From contig JAVWVS010000008.1 in the NCBI GenBank assembly GCA_036666555.1, forward strand, positions 16,766 to 80,765: a stretch of 64,000 nucleotides of DNA. Reading direction: 5' to 3'. Under the pieces are notes generated by a model. That model did no database searches and was not told where the DNA came from. It saw only the letters and a program-made list of their open reading frames with translations. Positions 35,085 through 44,144 of this stretch are shown one piece after another. The stretch comes from UMGS1251 sp036666555 (GTDB lineage: Bacteria > Bacillota > Clostridia > Lachnospirales > Lachnospiraceae). The position numbers and the translations under genes were made by a program. Position 1 is the first letter of the stretch. The number at the start of each line of letters is the position of its first letter.

Positions 35085-36359
35085 TGGTAGAATACTCTTG
35101 GCTCTTGCCCTACGGTCTTCAATGGATTGGATAATGGGAACCATAAATGCAGCAATCACCCCACCGGCGAATCCATTATTATAAAGATTCATACCGCCAT
35201 AGATGATTCCAATGTGAAGAGAGACTGAAGAGTGTAAAAACCCAGCTATGATTCCGGCAAAGATACCAAATTTACCGGCAATGGGAGCCAATGTAGTGGA
35301 GAATAAAAGAGCAATAATAGGAGCCGGATCGGTAATATTCCATGTTTTGGTAAAACTGGCAATCCAGACACCCAGCATTACGGGAAGAATATTGCGGATA
35401 TGTTTTCCGGTGGAACCGAATCCAACAATAGAAAAAATACCACCGATGGTGGGACCATTTAAGTCCCCACCTACCAGAAGGACAAAAAGAGTAGCGACAA
35501 TACCATTTACCCCCATGTTCACTAATACTGCACCGAAACCATTTGTTACCACATAATCCATACCACCTACACCGGAAGTTTTTAAAATATTCCAAAAGCC
35601 ACGAAGGGCATCTTTGGAATGAATCAGTCCAAAAAGAATCAGCAGTACAAAGAAGGTGAACAGCAATAGAGAAAACAATCGATTATTTCCGGTAGACCAA
35701 ATAAGCCGCGACTCCATCTTAATTCCAAAGGATTTGAATAAGGAAACAATGATGGTTGCTATAATGCCAGAGGCAAAGCCTACATTATAAAGAGAGTATC
35801 CCTTGTGTGTATAGAATAAATGAGTGGATAGTGGTGGCAGGACAAAACCAATTGTAAGTCCTACGAAGATGCTCAGAACTAACTTCCAAACAGTGGGCAA
35901 ATCACCAAATTGCATAATCTGAGTGATAATGGGTGAAAGACTGGTTCCATAAAATCCAATATAAATATATTTGGTTACAGAAGTTTTATGATACCTTGCA
36001 TATAAAAAGATGCCTAGTAAAATGGCCCAGATATTTAATATGTTTTTTCCGAACATAGAAAATCCCATCATGAGAAATATAGAAGTAATAGTGTGACCAT
36101 CCATCTCCATGCCAAGAAAATAAACAATAGCGATGCATAGAAAGGTTAAGATACTGGAGTTCACAAAGGTGGCACCAATTCCACCAATCGCAATATAGTC
36201 CGTGATCAAAAAATCAGGTTCTTTAATGATGGTAATAATTCCTTGAACAATATCAGGAAGTGGCTGTACAAACAGACCGGTAATGAAAAAATAGGCGGGC
36301 AACAAAGCCAGATACAAAAATTTTGTCTTTCGGGACATAGTCTTTGTCTTATACGTCAT
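35079..36359 (-). CDS. DUF1576 family membrane protein, two homologous halves
   Basis: Polytopic membrane protein of 426 residues, of no known function, rich in hydrophobic helices from residue 14 to 410. I see an internal duplication: TDYIAIGGIGATFVN (53-67) matches MDYVVTNGFGAVLVN (267-281), GFSMFGKNILNIWAILLG (99-116) matches GFGSTGKHIRNILPVMLG (313-330), TSLSPI (139-144) matches TTLAPI (355-360), and LYNVGFASGII (190-200) matches LYNNGFAGGVI (392-402). Two-repeat membrane proteins are usually transporters or channels, which is my inference here. AAAGGAA precedes the ATG and a good promoter lies upstream. Confidence 0.85.
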   Translation of the reverse strand: MTYKTKTMSRKTKFLYLALLPAYFFITGLFVQPLPDIVQGIITIIKEPDFLITDYIAIGGIGATFVNSSILTFLCIAIVYFLGMEMDGHTITSIFLMMGFSMFGKNILNIWAILLGIFLYARYHKTSVTKYIYIGFYGTSLSPIITQIMQFGDLPTVWKLVLSIFVGLTIGFVLPPLSTHLFYTHKGYSLYNVGFASGIIATIIVSLFKSFGIKMESRLIWSTGNNRLFSLLLFTFFVLLILFGLIHSKDALRGFWNILKTSGVGGMDYVVTNGFGAVLVNMGVNGIVATLFVLLVGGDLNGPTIGGIFSIVGFGSTGKHIRNILPVMLGVWIASFTKTWNITDPAPIIALLFSTTLAPIAGKFGIFAGIIAGFLHSSVSLHIGIIYGGMNLYNNGFAGGVIAAFMVPIIQSIEDRRARAKSILPL

Positions 36360-36398
36360 AAAATTCCTTTCTTAGAATGGTCAGAAGTGTTACTATAT

Positions 36399-36427
36399 AT
36401 TATAACTTATGAGAAAGAATCTAGCAA
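36399..36427 (-). promoter_or_regulatory. Promoter for the DUF1576 gene
   Basis: On the minus strand, TTGCTA (36427-36422), 17-base spacer, TATAAT (36404-36399), 40 bases before the start codon. Confidence 0.6.
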
Positions 36428-36467
36428 TCAATATTATCAAATAGAAAAACAAAAGGAGGAGATGGGA

Positions 36468-38897
36468 ATGGTGAAAAGAAAGGCGACAAGTCAACCAAAT
36501 GTAGAAAAGAAGGACAGACGCCTCAAAACAACTCGCTATACTCCGGACTATAAAGAAGGTTTAACAACGGACCAAGTACAAGAACATCACTTGCATGGCT
36601 GGGTCAACCGTGAGGTAGAAGCACCGGCAAAAACAACCAAGGAAATTGTTCAAAGCAATGTATACACTTATTTCAACTTGATTTTTACTGTACTGGCAGT
36701 GCTACTTTGTATCGTAGGGTCTTTTCGAGATCTCACCTTTTTGCCGGTAATTATATTTAATACATTAATTGGAATCGTGCAAGAAATTCGTGCCAAAAAA
36801 ATCTTGGATGACTTAACGATGTTAAATGCTCCACAGGCTAGTGTGGTACGAAATGGAAAAAAATCCATTATTGATGCACAAGAGTTGGTGCTGGATGATA
36901 TTGTTATTTTCAAAGCCGGGAATCAAGTCTGTGCGGATGCCATAGTGGTAGCAGGAGAAGTGCAGGTAAATGAGTCTTTATTAACCGGAGAATCGGATGA
37001 AATCACAAAGAAACCAGGCGATCATCTGATGTCCGGAAGCTTTATCGTATCGGGACAATGTCATGTACGATTGGAAAAAGTAGGACGAGATTCTTATATA
37101 GCAAAACTCACCTTAGAAGCAAAAGAAATGCAACAGGGAGAACAGTCCGAAATGATTCGTTCTTTAGACAAATTGGTAAAAGGGGTGGGAATTTTAATTA
37201 TTCCAATAGGAATAGCATTGTTTTCACAGTCTTTTTTCTTTCAGCATTTAAGCTTTCGAAGCAGTGTAACCTCTATGGTAGCAGCGGTCATTGGAATGAT
37301 ACCGGAAGGATTATACCTTCTTGCAAGTGTGGCTTTGGCAGTCAGTTCCATTCGGCTTGCTAAGAAAAAGGTATTGTTACATGATATGAAATGTATTGAG
37401 ACTTTGGCAAGAGTCAATGTGTTGTGCGTGGATAAAACAGGTACCATTACCGAAAACACTATGAAAGTACAAGAAATGATTCCTACGGATCATTATGACA
37501 GTGAAAACATGGAACCACTTTCCCAATTAATGGGAAATTTTGCAGCAGCTATGACCAATGATAATATTACGATGGCGGCCATTAAAAAGCATTTTACGGA
37601 AACATCCAATCGAAAGCCAACCCATACCACTGCATTTTCGTCTCAGACAAAATACAGCAGTGTTACATTTGAGGAAAAGGCGTATGTGCTGGGTGCTCCG
37701 GAATTTGTTTTACGAGAGGATTATGAGGACTATGAAGGGAAAATCTCGGAATATGCAAAAGGTGGTGCACGTGTGCTGGTATTTGCATCCTATGAGGGGA
37801 GAATTGATGGAAAAGCTTTGACGGAAAAAGCCACTCCTCTTGCTTATTTGTTATTGGGTAATCCGATTCGGGAAGAAGCCAAAGAGACCTTTACCTATTT
37901 TGCAGAACAAGGAGTAGAGGTAAAAGTAATTTCCGGAGATAATCCGCTTACGGTATCTCAAGTAGCAAAAGAGGCGGGAATCATTGGTGCAGAGAACTAC
38001 GTGGACGCATCCACACTGGAAACGGACAAAGAAGTGGAAGATGCAGTACTTCATAAAACAGTGTTTGGTCGTGTAACACCGAATCAAAAACGTCAATTTG
38101 TTCAAGTGCTAAAACAGGCGGGTAAAACAGTAGCCATGACCGGAGATGGAGTGAATGACGTACTGGCGCTGAAAGATGCAGATTGTAGCATTGCAATGGC
38201 TTCGGGGAGTGATGCAGCGGTACAGGCATCTCAAATTGTTCTGCTGGAATCCAATTTTGCATGTATGCCATCTGTGGTATTGGAAGGTCGTCGAGTGGTC
38301 AATAATATTCAGCGGTCAGCCAGCTTGTTCTTGGTAAAGAATATATTCTCATTTTTGCTATCAATTTTTGCAGTTGCGTTTATGATTACTTATCCACTGG
38401 AACCTTCTCAAGTGTCGTTGATTAGTATGTTTACGATTGGAATTCCGGCATTTTTCTTGGCGTTGGAACCAAATCAAAATATTATTAAGGGACACTTCCT
38501 TAGCAATGTATTTCTAAAGGCGCTTCCGGCAGCACTTACGGATGTACTGGTAGTAGGAGCGTTGGTGGTATTTGGACAGACTTTTGGTGTGAAACCAACG
38601 GATATCTCTACGGCGGCTACGATTCTTTTGGCAATTGTAGGATTTATGATTTTATTTAAAATTAGTGAACCTATGAATTTGCTTCGCATCCTAATCTGGG
38701 TGGGATGTATGATAGGACTTTTGTTCTGCAGTATTTTCCTAAAACAGTTGTTCGCTCTTTCAGAAATGTCCACAAAATGTGTGATGCTGTTTGGCGTATT
38801 TTCCATTGCAACGGAACCGGTATTTCGATATTTAAGCTTAATTGTACAAAAAATCCGCGCAGGCTACCTTAAATTAACACACGGTGTTGACAAGTGA
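36468..38897 (+). CDS. Cation-translocating P-type ATPase, CtpE-like
   Basis: ATP-driven cation pump of 809 residues. It has the actuator motif TGES (about 173-176), the phosphorylation site DKTGTIT with Asp near 322, the nucleotide-domain lysine region YVLGAPEF, and the hinge GDGVNDVLALKDAD near 560. Six C-terminal helices follow. The M4 motif IPEGLYLLASVALAVS resembles CtpE of mycobacteria, for which calcium transport has been proposed, rather than copper or Kdp pumps; there is no metal-binding N-terminal domain. ATG at 36468 follows AAAGGAGGA by eight bases; an ATG six bases earlier is too close. The ion is inferred only. Confidence 0.88.
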   Translation: MVKRKATSQPNVEKKDRRLKTTRYTPDYKEGLTTDQVQEHHLHGWVNREVEAPAKTTKEIVQSNVYTYFNLIFTVLAVLLCIVGSFRDLTFLPVIIFNTLIGIVQEIRAKKILDDLTMLNAPQASVVRNGKKSIIDAQELVLDDIVIFKAGNQVCADAIVVAGEVQVNESLLTGESDEITKKPGDHLMSGSFIVSGQCHVRLEKVGRDSYIAKLTLEAKEMQQGEQSEMIRSLDKLVKGVGILIIPIGIALFSQSFFFQHLSFRSSVTSMVAAVIGMIPEGLYLLASVALAVSSIRLAKKKVLLHDMKCIETLARVNVLCVDKTGTITENTMKVQEMIPTDHYDSENMEPLSQLMGNFAAAMTNDNITMAAIKKHFTETSNRKPTHTTAFSSQTKYSSVTFEEKAYVLGAPEFVLREDYEDYEGKISEYAKGGARVLVFASYEGRIDGKALTEKATPLAYLLLGNPIREEAKETFTYFAEQGVEVKVISGDNPLTVSQVAKEAGIIGAENYVDASTLETDKEVEDAVLHKTVFGRVTPNQKRQFVQVLKQAGKTVAMTGDGVNDVLALKDADCSIAMASGSDAAVQASQIVLLESNFACMPSVVLEGRRVVNNIQRSASLFLVKNIFSFLLSIFAVAFMITYPLEPSQVSLISMFTIGIPAFFLALEPNQNIIKGHFLSNVFLKALPAALTDVLVVGALVVFGQTFGVKPTDISTAATILLAIVGFMILFKISEPMNLLRILIWVGCMIGLLFCSIFLKQLFALSEMSTKCVMLFGVFSIATEPVFRYLSLIVQKIRAGYLKLTHGVDK

Positions 38898-38914
38898 CAA
38901 GACATATGTAATAT
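38887..38914 (+). promoter_or_regulatory. Possible promoter for nadABC
   Basis: TTGACA (38887-38892), 16-base spacer, TAATAT (38909-38914). The -35 lies inside the last codons of the ATPase gene. Confidence 0.5.
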
Positions 38915-38949
38915 TAATAGGTAAAGCAAAAAGAAAGGCGGAGAAAAAA

Positions 38950-39870
38950 GTGTCTGAAATTCTAGAGAAAATCAAGCAGTTAAAAATAGAGCGAGATGCA
39001 GTAATCCTGGCACATTATTACGTAAATGACGAAATACAAAAAATTGCAGACTATGTGGGAGATTCTTATTATTTAAGTGAAATAGCTACAAAAATTCCAG
39101 AGAAAACAATTGTATTTTGTGGTGTAAAATTTATGGGTGAAAGTGCAAAACTTTTAAATCCGGAAAAAACAGTTCTTATGCCGGATATGTCAGCGGACTG
39201 TCCCATGGCTCATATGACAGATTATGAGAAAATTAAGAAGGTCAAAGAAACGTATGAGGATGTAGCGGTTGTCTGTTATATTAATTCCACTGCAGAGGTG
39301 AAGACCTATGCAGATGTATGTGTGACTTCGGCCAATGCCATGAAAATTGTGTCCAAACTTCCGAATACAAATATATTGTTTATACCGGATGAGCATTTGG
39401 GCAGATATATTGCCAAAAGTCTTCCCCATAAGCATTTTATATTTAATGATGGATATTGTTACGTGCATACCAGTATTACGAAGGAACAAGTGGAACTGGC
39501 AAAAAAAGAACATCCTAAAGCAAAAGTATTGGCACATCCAGAGTGTAAAATGGAAGTAGCAAACCTAGCGGATTATGTGGGTAGTACCTCTGGAATTATT
39601 AAGTATGCAAAAGAAGACGATGGGGATGAATTTATTATTTGCACAGAAAATGGAGTATGTTATCAGTTGAGAAGCCAGAATCCACAGAAGCATTTTTATC
39701 CCGCTGGGGAATGGAAATGCTGTGAGGATATGAAACGCAATACGCTTGCAAAAATAGTAGAAGTGTTAGAACATTTATCGCATCAAGTAGAATTGCCGGA
39801 TGCCATGTATGAAAAAGCTAACAAACCACTTGCTCGTATGTTACAATTGGCGAAAGAAGGGAATGAATAA
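38950..39870 (+). CDS. nadA: Quinolinate synthase
   Basis: 4Fe-4S enzyme joining iminoaspartate and dihydroxyacetone phosphate to quinolinate in NAD synthesis. The 306 residues contain AVILAHYYVNDEIQKIADYVGDSYYLSE and the conserved cysteine runs VFCGVKFMGESAK, SADCPMAHM and HPECKMEV. The start is GTG, giving MSEILEKIKQLKIERDAVILAHYY; AGGCGGAG lies about seven bases before it, and the longer in-frame extension overlaps the promoter and the preceding gene. First gene of nadA-nadB-nadC. Confidence 0.96.
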   Translation: MSEILEKIKQLKIERDAVILAHYYVNDEIQKIADYVGDSYYLSEIATKIPEKTIVFCGVKFMGESAKLLNPEKTVLMPDMSADCPMAHMTDYEKIKKVKETYEDVAVVCYINSTAEVKTYADVCVTSANAMKIVSKLPNTNILFIPDEHLGRYIAKSLPHKHFIFNDGYCYVHTSITKEQVELAKKEHPKAKVLAHPECKMEVANLADYVGSTSGIIKYAKEDDGDEFIICTENGVCYQLRSQNPQKHFYPAGEWKCCEDMKRNTLAKIVEVLEHLSHQVELPDAMYEKANKPLARMLQLAKEGNE

Positions 39871-39872
39871 AA

Positions 39873-41195
39873 ATGGATACAGAGTATGAGGTTATCATTG
39901 TCGGAACGGGAGCCGCCGGTTTATTTGCAGCACTGAGTCTTCCTAGGAATACCAAGATTTTAATGATTACAAAGGAGGCAGTGAAGCATAGTGACTCGTA
40001 TCTGGCCCAAGGGGGAATCTCTGTATTAAAGAATGATGAAGATTATGATATTTATTTTGAAGATACCATGCGTGCCGGTAGATTTGAAAATTGCGAACAA
40101 TCAGTCGAAGTGATGTTACAGGCTTCCAGAGAAATTATTAAGGAATTAGTATCTTATGGAGTGGAATTTGATAGGGATGCAAATGGAGAACCGGCTTATA
40201 CCCGGGAAGGTGGACATACTGTTTTTCGAATCCTTCATCATAAAGATGTGACCGGAAAAGAAATTACCAGTAAATTGATTCATTGTGTCTTACAAAGAAA
40301 TAATATTCATATCAAAGAATATACGACCATGATTGACTTAATAGAAGCGGATAATACCTGCCAGGGAATTGTAGTAGAAGAAAACGATGGGACAAGACAA
40401 TGCATTTATGCAAAGGCAACGATTCTGGCAACAGGTGGGATTGGCGGTCTATTTGAAAACTCCACGAATTTCAGACATATTTCCGGAGACAGTTTTGCTA
40501 TTGCACTGGGTCATCATGTGGAATTGGAAGATATTGATTACATTCAAATTCATCCCACTACGCTCTATTCCAAAAAAGAAGGCAGGCGGTTCTTAATCTC
40601 GGAATCTGTGAGAGGGGAAGGCGCAGTACTTCTCAACGAGGAAGGAAACCGCTTTGTGGATGAATTGCTTCCACGGGATATCGTAACCGATGCCATTAAG
40701 AAAGAAATGGACAAGTACCATATGCCTTATGTGTATTTGAGTATGATGCACATGTCAAAAAAAGAAATCGAACAGCGTTTCCCCAATATTTACCAACGAT
40801 GTTTAGAGGAAGGCTATGATCTTTCCAAAGAGCCAATTCCGGTGACTCCGGCACAGCATTATTTGATGGGTGGGATTCACACGGACACTCAGGGTCAGAC
40901 TTCTATGAAACATTTATATGCGGTAGGAGAGACTGCTTGTAACGGTGTGCATGGAAGAAATCGATTAGCCAGTAATTCACTTTTAGAAAGTTTAGTATTT
41001 TCAAAACGTGGGGCAGAATCGATTGCGAAAGAAATAAAAAATGTGAATATTGCTAAAATAGTGGTGGATACGGACTCTTATCCAAATCAAAAAATGAGAA
41101 AAGAAAATAGCAGAAGATTAATTATGGAAGAGATTCAAAGAAGGGATGGAGAGTTTTATGCAAAATGGTGTGACAGCGAAAATCAACACAGATAA
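39873..41195 (+). CDS. nadB: L-aspartate oxidase
   Basis: FAD enzyme making iminoaspartate from aspartate for NadA. The 440 residues have the N-terminal FAD motif GTGAAGLFAALSLPR, SDSYLAQGGISVLKN, HRTTL-like substrate region IQIHPTTLY, SVRGEGAVLLNEEGNRFVDELLPRDIV and the signature GRNRLASNSLLESLVFSKR. It is shorter than the Escherichia coli enzyme (about 540) because most of the C-terminal helical domain is missing, as often seen in Firmicutes. It overlaps nadC by 38 bases. Confidence 0.94.
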   Translation: MDTEYEVIIVGTGAAGLFAALSLPRNTKILMITKEAVKHSDSYLAQGGISVLKNDEDYDIYFEDTMRAGRFENCEQSVEVMLQASREIIKELVSYGVEFDRDANGEPAYTREGGHTVFRILHHKDVTGKEITSKLIHCVLQRNNIHIKEYTTMIDLIEADNTCQGIVVEENDGTRQCIYAKATILATGGIGGLFENSTNFRHISGDSFAIALGHHVELEDIDYIQIHPTTLYSKKEGRRFLISESVRGEGAVLLNEEGNRFVDELLPRDIVTDAIKKEMDKYHMPYVYLSMMHMSKKEIEQRFPNIYQRCLEEGYDLSKEPIPVTPAQHYLMGGIHTDTQGQTSMKHLYAVGETACNGVHGRNRLASNSLLESLVFSKRGAESIAKEIKNVNIAKIVVDTDSYPNQKMRKENSRRLIMEEIQRRDGEFYAKWCDSENQHR

Positions 41196-42021
41196 TTACA
41201 TTTTGAATGCCTTAAGGGAAGATATTACAAGTGAGGATGTAACAACCAATGCCGTGATGCGGGAACCAAGAGAAGGAAAAGCAGATTTAATCTGTAAAGA
41301 AGACGGTGTGATATGTGGATTGGAAATATTTCAAAGAGTATTTGAACTGCTGGATGATACCGCTCGATTTGAGACTACGCATCGAGATGGAGATCAAGTG
41401 AAAAATGGAGAGCGGGTAGGAGTGATTTATGGTGACATTAGAGCGTTGCTTTCCGGAGAAAGAACCGCATTAAACTATCTTCAACGAATGAGTGGAATCG
41501 CTACTTATACCAAAAGTTATGCAGATGAAATCAAGGACTTTCCAACCAAACTATTAGATACCAGAAAGACGACTCCAAATATGCGCCCTTTTGAAAAATA
41601 TGCAGTAACCGTAGGCGGAGGATGTAATCATAGATACAATCTTTCGGATGGCGTATTGATTAAAGACAATCATATCGGTGCAGCCGGAAGTGTAAAAAAA
41701 GCAGTTGAGATGGCCAAGGAATATGCACCTTTTGTACGGAAAATCGAGGTAGAAGTAGAAAATCTTGAGATGATGGAAGAAGCGCTTTTGGCAGGAGCAG
41801 ATATTATTATGTTAGATAATATGGATAATGAGACAATGAAAAAAGCGGTTACAATGGCTTTTGGAAAAGCACAGACAGAATGTTCCGGAAATGTCACCAG
41901 AGAACGATTGAAAGAAATCGCTCAATTGGGAGTGGATTATGTTTCTTGTGGTGCATTGACTCATTCGGCACCGATTATGGATATTTCTCTTAAAAATTTG
42001 ACACCGGTAGAAGCATTCTAA
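41158..42021 (+). CDS. nadC: Nicotinate-nucleotide pyrophosphorylase (carboxylating)
   Basis: Quinolinate phosphoribosyltransferase, third step of NAD synthesis here. The 287-residue protein contains LREDITSEDVTTNAV, LSGERTALNYLQRMSGIATYT, DTRKTTPNMRPFEKYAVTVGGGCNHRYNLSDGVLIKDNH and the C-terminal VDYVSCGALTHSAPIMDISL. ATG at 41158 has GGAG six bases before it; an ATG at 41146 lacks spacing for a ribosome site. The gene lies partly inside nadB, so expression is probably coupled. Confidence 0.95.
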   Translation: MQNGVTAKINTDNYILNALREDITSEDVTTNAVMREPREGKADLICKEDGVICGLEIFQRVFELLDDTARFETTHRDGDQVKNGERVGVIYGDIRALLSGERTALNYLQRMSGIATYTKSYADEIKDFPTKLLDTRKTTPNMRPFEKYAVTVGGGCNHRYNLSDGVLIKDNHIGAAGSVKKAVEMAKEYAPFVRKIEVEVENLEMMEEALLAGADIIMLDNMDNETMKKAVTMAFGKAQTECSGNVTRERLKEIAQLGVDYVSCGALTHSAPIMDISLKNLTPVEAF

Positions 42022-42030
42022 GAAAAGAAG

Positions 42031-42059
42031 TCATATTTATCTTCATAGGCTATTACAAT
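42031..42059 (+). promoter_or_regulatory. Sigma-E-like promoter before the first D,D-carboxypeptidase
   Basis: TCATATT (42031-42037) matches the known sigma-E -35, with a 14-base spacer and ATTACAAT (42052-42059) matching six of eight positions of the CATACANT -10. No sigma-A promoter is obvious in this gap. Confidence 0.5.
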
Positions 42060-42090
42060 AGTAACAGATGATACATAAAGGAGTTGTTAT

Positions 42091-43245
42091 ATGAAAACAA
42101 TCCTGGCAGTGTTTTTTAGTCTATTACTTTGTGCTCAGAATGTGTGTGGGGCGGATGTGAAAGAAGATACCCAGATTAGTGCACCTTCCGCAGTACTGAT
42201 GGAGGCTTCCACCGGTCAAATTTTATTTGAAAAAAATGCCAATGAAGAATTACCACCGGCCAGTGTTACAAAGATTATGACCCTGCTCCTGATTTTTGAT
42301 GGGCTGGAAAGTGGGAAAATTACATTAGAAGATTCTGTTACCGTATCCGAATATGCGGCTTCTATGGGAGGTTCCCAGGTGTTTTTTGAACCAGGTGAGG
42401 TGCAAAGCGTGGATACCATGATAAAGTGTATCGCCGTTGCATCCGGGAATGATGCAGCTGTAGCAATGGCAGAACATCTGTGTGGGAGTGAAGAAGAGTT
42501 CGTACGGCAGATGAATGAACGGGCTAAGGGTCTTTCCATGACACACACTCATTTTCAGAATTGTAATGGGTTAGATGCTGATGGGCACACCACTACAGCC
42601 AGGGACATTGGGGTGATGTCACGGGAATTGATTACTAAGTATCCCCAGATTCATCAGTATTCCACCATATGGATGGAAAACATTACCCATACAACGAAAA
42701 AAGGAACCACGGAATTTGGGCTGACCAACACCAATAAGTTACTCAGACAATATCAGTATGCAACGGGGTTGAAAACCGGATCTACCAGTCAGGCAAAATA
42801 TTGTGTTTCCGCGACAGCTAAAAAAGATGGAATGGAATTAATCGCAGTTATTATGGCGGCACCGGATTATAAAATTCGTTTCAAAGATGCAACTACATTG
42901 CTTAACTATGGATTTGGAAAATGTGTAAAATATGAGGATGCAAACAAAGAGCAGCTAGACGAAATGGAAGTCAGACATGGTATTCAAAAAACAGTGAAAA
43001 TAGAAGCGAAGGTACCTTTTTCCTATATTGATATTACAGGAGCAGATTTATCTGCCGTGAAGAAGAAAACAGTATTATCAAAGGGTATTCAAGCACCTGT
43101 CAAAAAAGGGGCAGTGGTAGGGGAAATACAATATGCTCTGAATGATAAAAAAATCGGTGCAGTAGATATTATTACCCGGTCAGAGGTGAAGGCAATGACC
43201 TATGCCAGCGCATTTTCCGATATACTTACCTGCTTTCTATTGTAA
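42091..43245 (+). CDS. D-alanyl-D-alanine carboxypeptidase (DacF/DacB family)
   Basis: Secreted penicillin-binding protein that trims peptidoglycan pentapeptides. The 384 residues begin with a signal peptide (TILAVFFSLLLCAQNVCGA). The three active-site motifs are present: SVTK with Ser58, SGN in VASGNDAAVAMAEH, and KTG in GLKTGSTSQAKYC. A C-terminal PBP5-type beta domain (about 290-370) follows. AAAGGAG precedes the ATG. The sigma-E-like promoter suggests a role in spore cortex or septal wall remodelling, as for dacB of Bacillus; this is inference. Confidence 0.9.
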   Translation: MKTILAVFFSLLLCAQNVCGADVKEDTQISAPSAVLMEASTGQILFEKNANEELPPASVTKIMTLLLIFDGLESGKITLEDSVTVSEYAASMGGSQVFFEPGEVQSVDTMIKCIAVASGNDAAVAMAEHLCGSEEEFVRQMNERAKGLSMTHTHFQNCNGLDADGHTTTARDIGVMSRELITKYPQIHQYSTIWMENITHTTKKGTTEFGLTNTNKLLRQYQYATGLKTGSTSQAKYCVSATAKKDGMELIAVIMAAPDYKIRFKDATTLLNYGFGKCVKYEDANKEQLDEMEVRHGIQKTVKIEAKVPFSYIDITGADLSAVKKKTVLSKGIQAPVKKGAVVGEIQYALNDKKIGAVDIITRSEVKAMTYASAFSDILTCFLL

Positions 43246-43279
43246 AAGCATGGAAAAAATTATATAATGAATTGGACGA

Positions 43280-43324
43280 GAAGAATAATCGGATTCTAAC
43301 ATAGATTCTGTATTATTCTTTTTA
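43280..43324 (+). terminator. Rho-independent terminator after the first carboxypeptidase gene
   Basis: AAGAATAAT (43281-43289) pairs with ATTATTCTT (43312-43320), followed by Ts. The 22-base loop contains GATTCT twice. Confidence 0.7.
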
Positions 43325-43346
43325 TCCGAATAAGGGAGAAGATATC

Positions 43347-44144
43347 ATGCTGAAACACAAACGGAATTTTTTGTTTGATATTGACGGCACTTTGGCAGTA
43401 GACACCATACTCTATAAAGGAACGAAAGAACTTCTTAAGTACATTGATTCCATTGGTGGACATACTTTTTATATTACGAATAATTCAACCAAAAGCCGGA
43501 AAGATTATATTCAAAAATTTAAATGCTGGGAGATTGAAACGACGAAAGAACAGTTTATTACAGCATCTTACGCAACTTGTCTTTATTTGAAAGAACATTA
43601 TGGTACACAGCGTCTATTTGTGGTAGGAACCCCTTCTTTTGTAACAGAATTAAAGGAATTCGGCCTAAATATTACCCAGGAAATAGAAGCGGAAGTGGTG
43701 GGAGTTGTAGTTGGATTTGATCAAACATTGACTTATGAAAAAATTGAAAAAGCCTGCCAACTGCTCTTTCAAAAAGAAATTGATTATATCGGTACCAATC
43801 CGGATAAACGGTGCCCCACAAAGTTTGGATTTGTTCCCGATTGTGGTGGAATCTGTGACATGATTGAAGCAGCCGTAGAACGAACACCACTTTATATTGG
43901 AAAACCAAATCCGGATATCGTAAATTTGTGTTTACAAAAATCCGGGGCATCAAAAGAAGAAACCATTGTGGTTGGTGACCGTTTGTATACTGACATTGCC
44001 TGCGGCATCTTAGCTGGGGTAGATACAGCAGTGGTATTTACCGGCGAGGCAAAAAGGGCGGATTTAAAAGATACAAACCATCAGCCTACGTACTGTTTTG
44101 AAACGATTGATGAGTTTTACAAAGCGGTGAAGGGATTGTTATGA
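43347..44144 (+). CDS. HAD-superfamily phosphatase, NagD-like
   Basis: Predicted class IIA HAD hydrolase of 265 residues. Motif I is FDIDGTLAVDTILYKG (Asp near 11), motif II YITNNSTKSRKDY, and motifs III/IV KPNPDIV and VVGDRLYTDIACGILAGVDTAVV. These resemble NagD/p-nitrophenylphosphatase enzymes that hydrolyse small sugar or nucleotide phosphates; substrate unknown. The last four bases overlap the start of the phosphoesterase gene. Confidence 0.9.
   Translation: MLKHKRNFLFDIDGTLAVDTILYKGTKELLKYIDSIGGHTFYITNNSTKSRKDYIQKFKCWEIETTKEQFITASYATCLYLKEHYGTQRLFVVGTPSFVTELKEFGLNITQEIEAEVVGVVVGFDQTLTYEKIEKACQLLFQKEIDYIGTNPDKRCPTKFGFVPDCGGICDMIEAAVERTPLYIGKPNPDIVNLCLQKSGASKEETIVVGDRLYTDIACGILAGVDTAVVFTGEAKRADLKDTNHQPTYCFETIDEFYKAVKGLL

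Noticed and set aside
38887..38910. A possible NiaR-type operator over the nadA promoter, suggested by TGTTGACA and GTGACAAGACA.
   Set aside because: The two parts do not form a palindrome and I cannot recall the motif precisely enough to support it.
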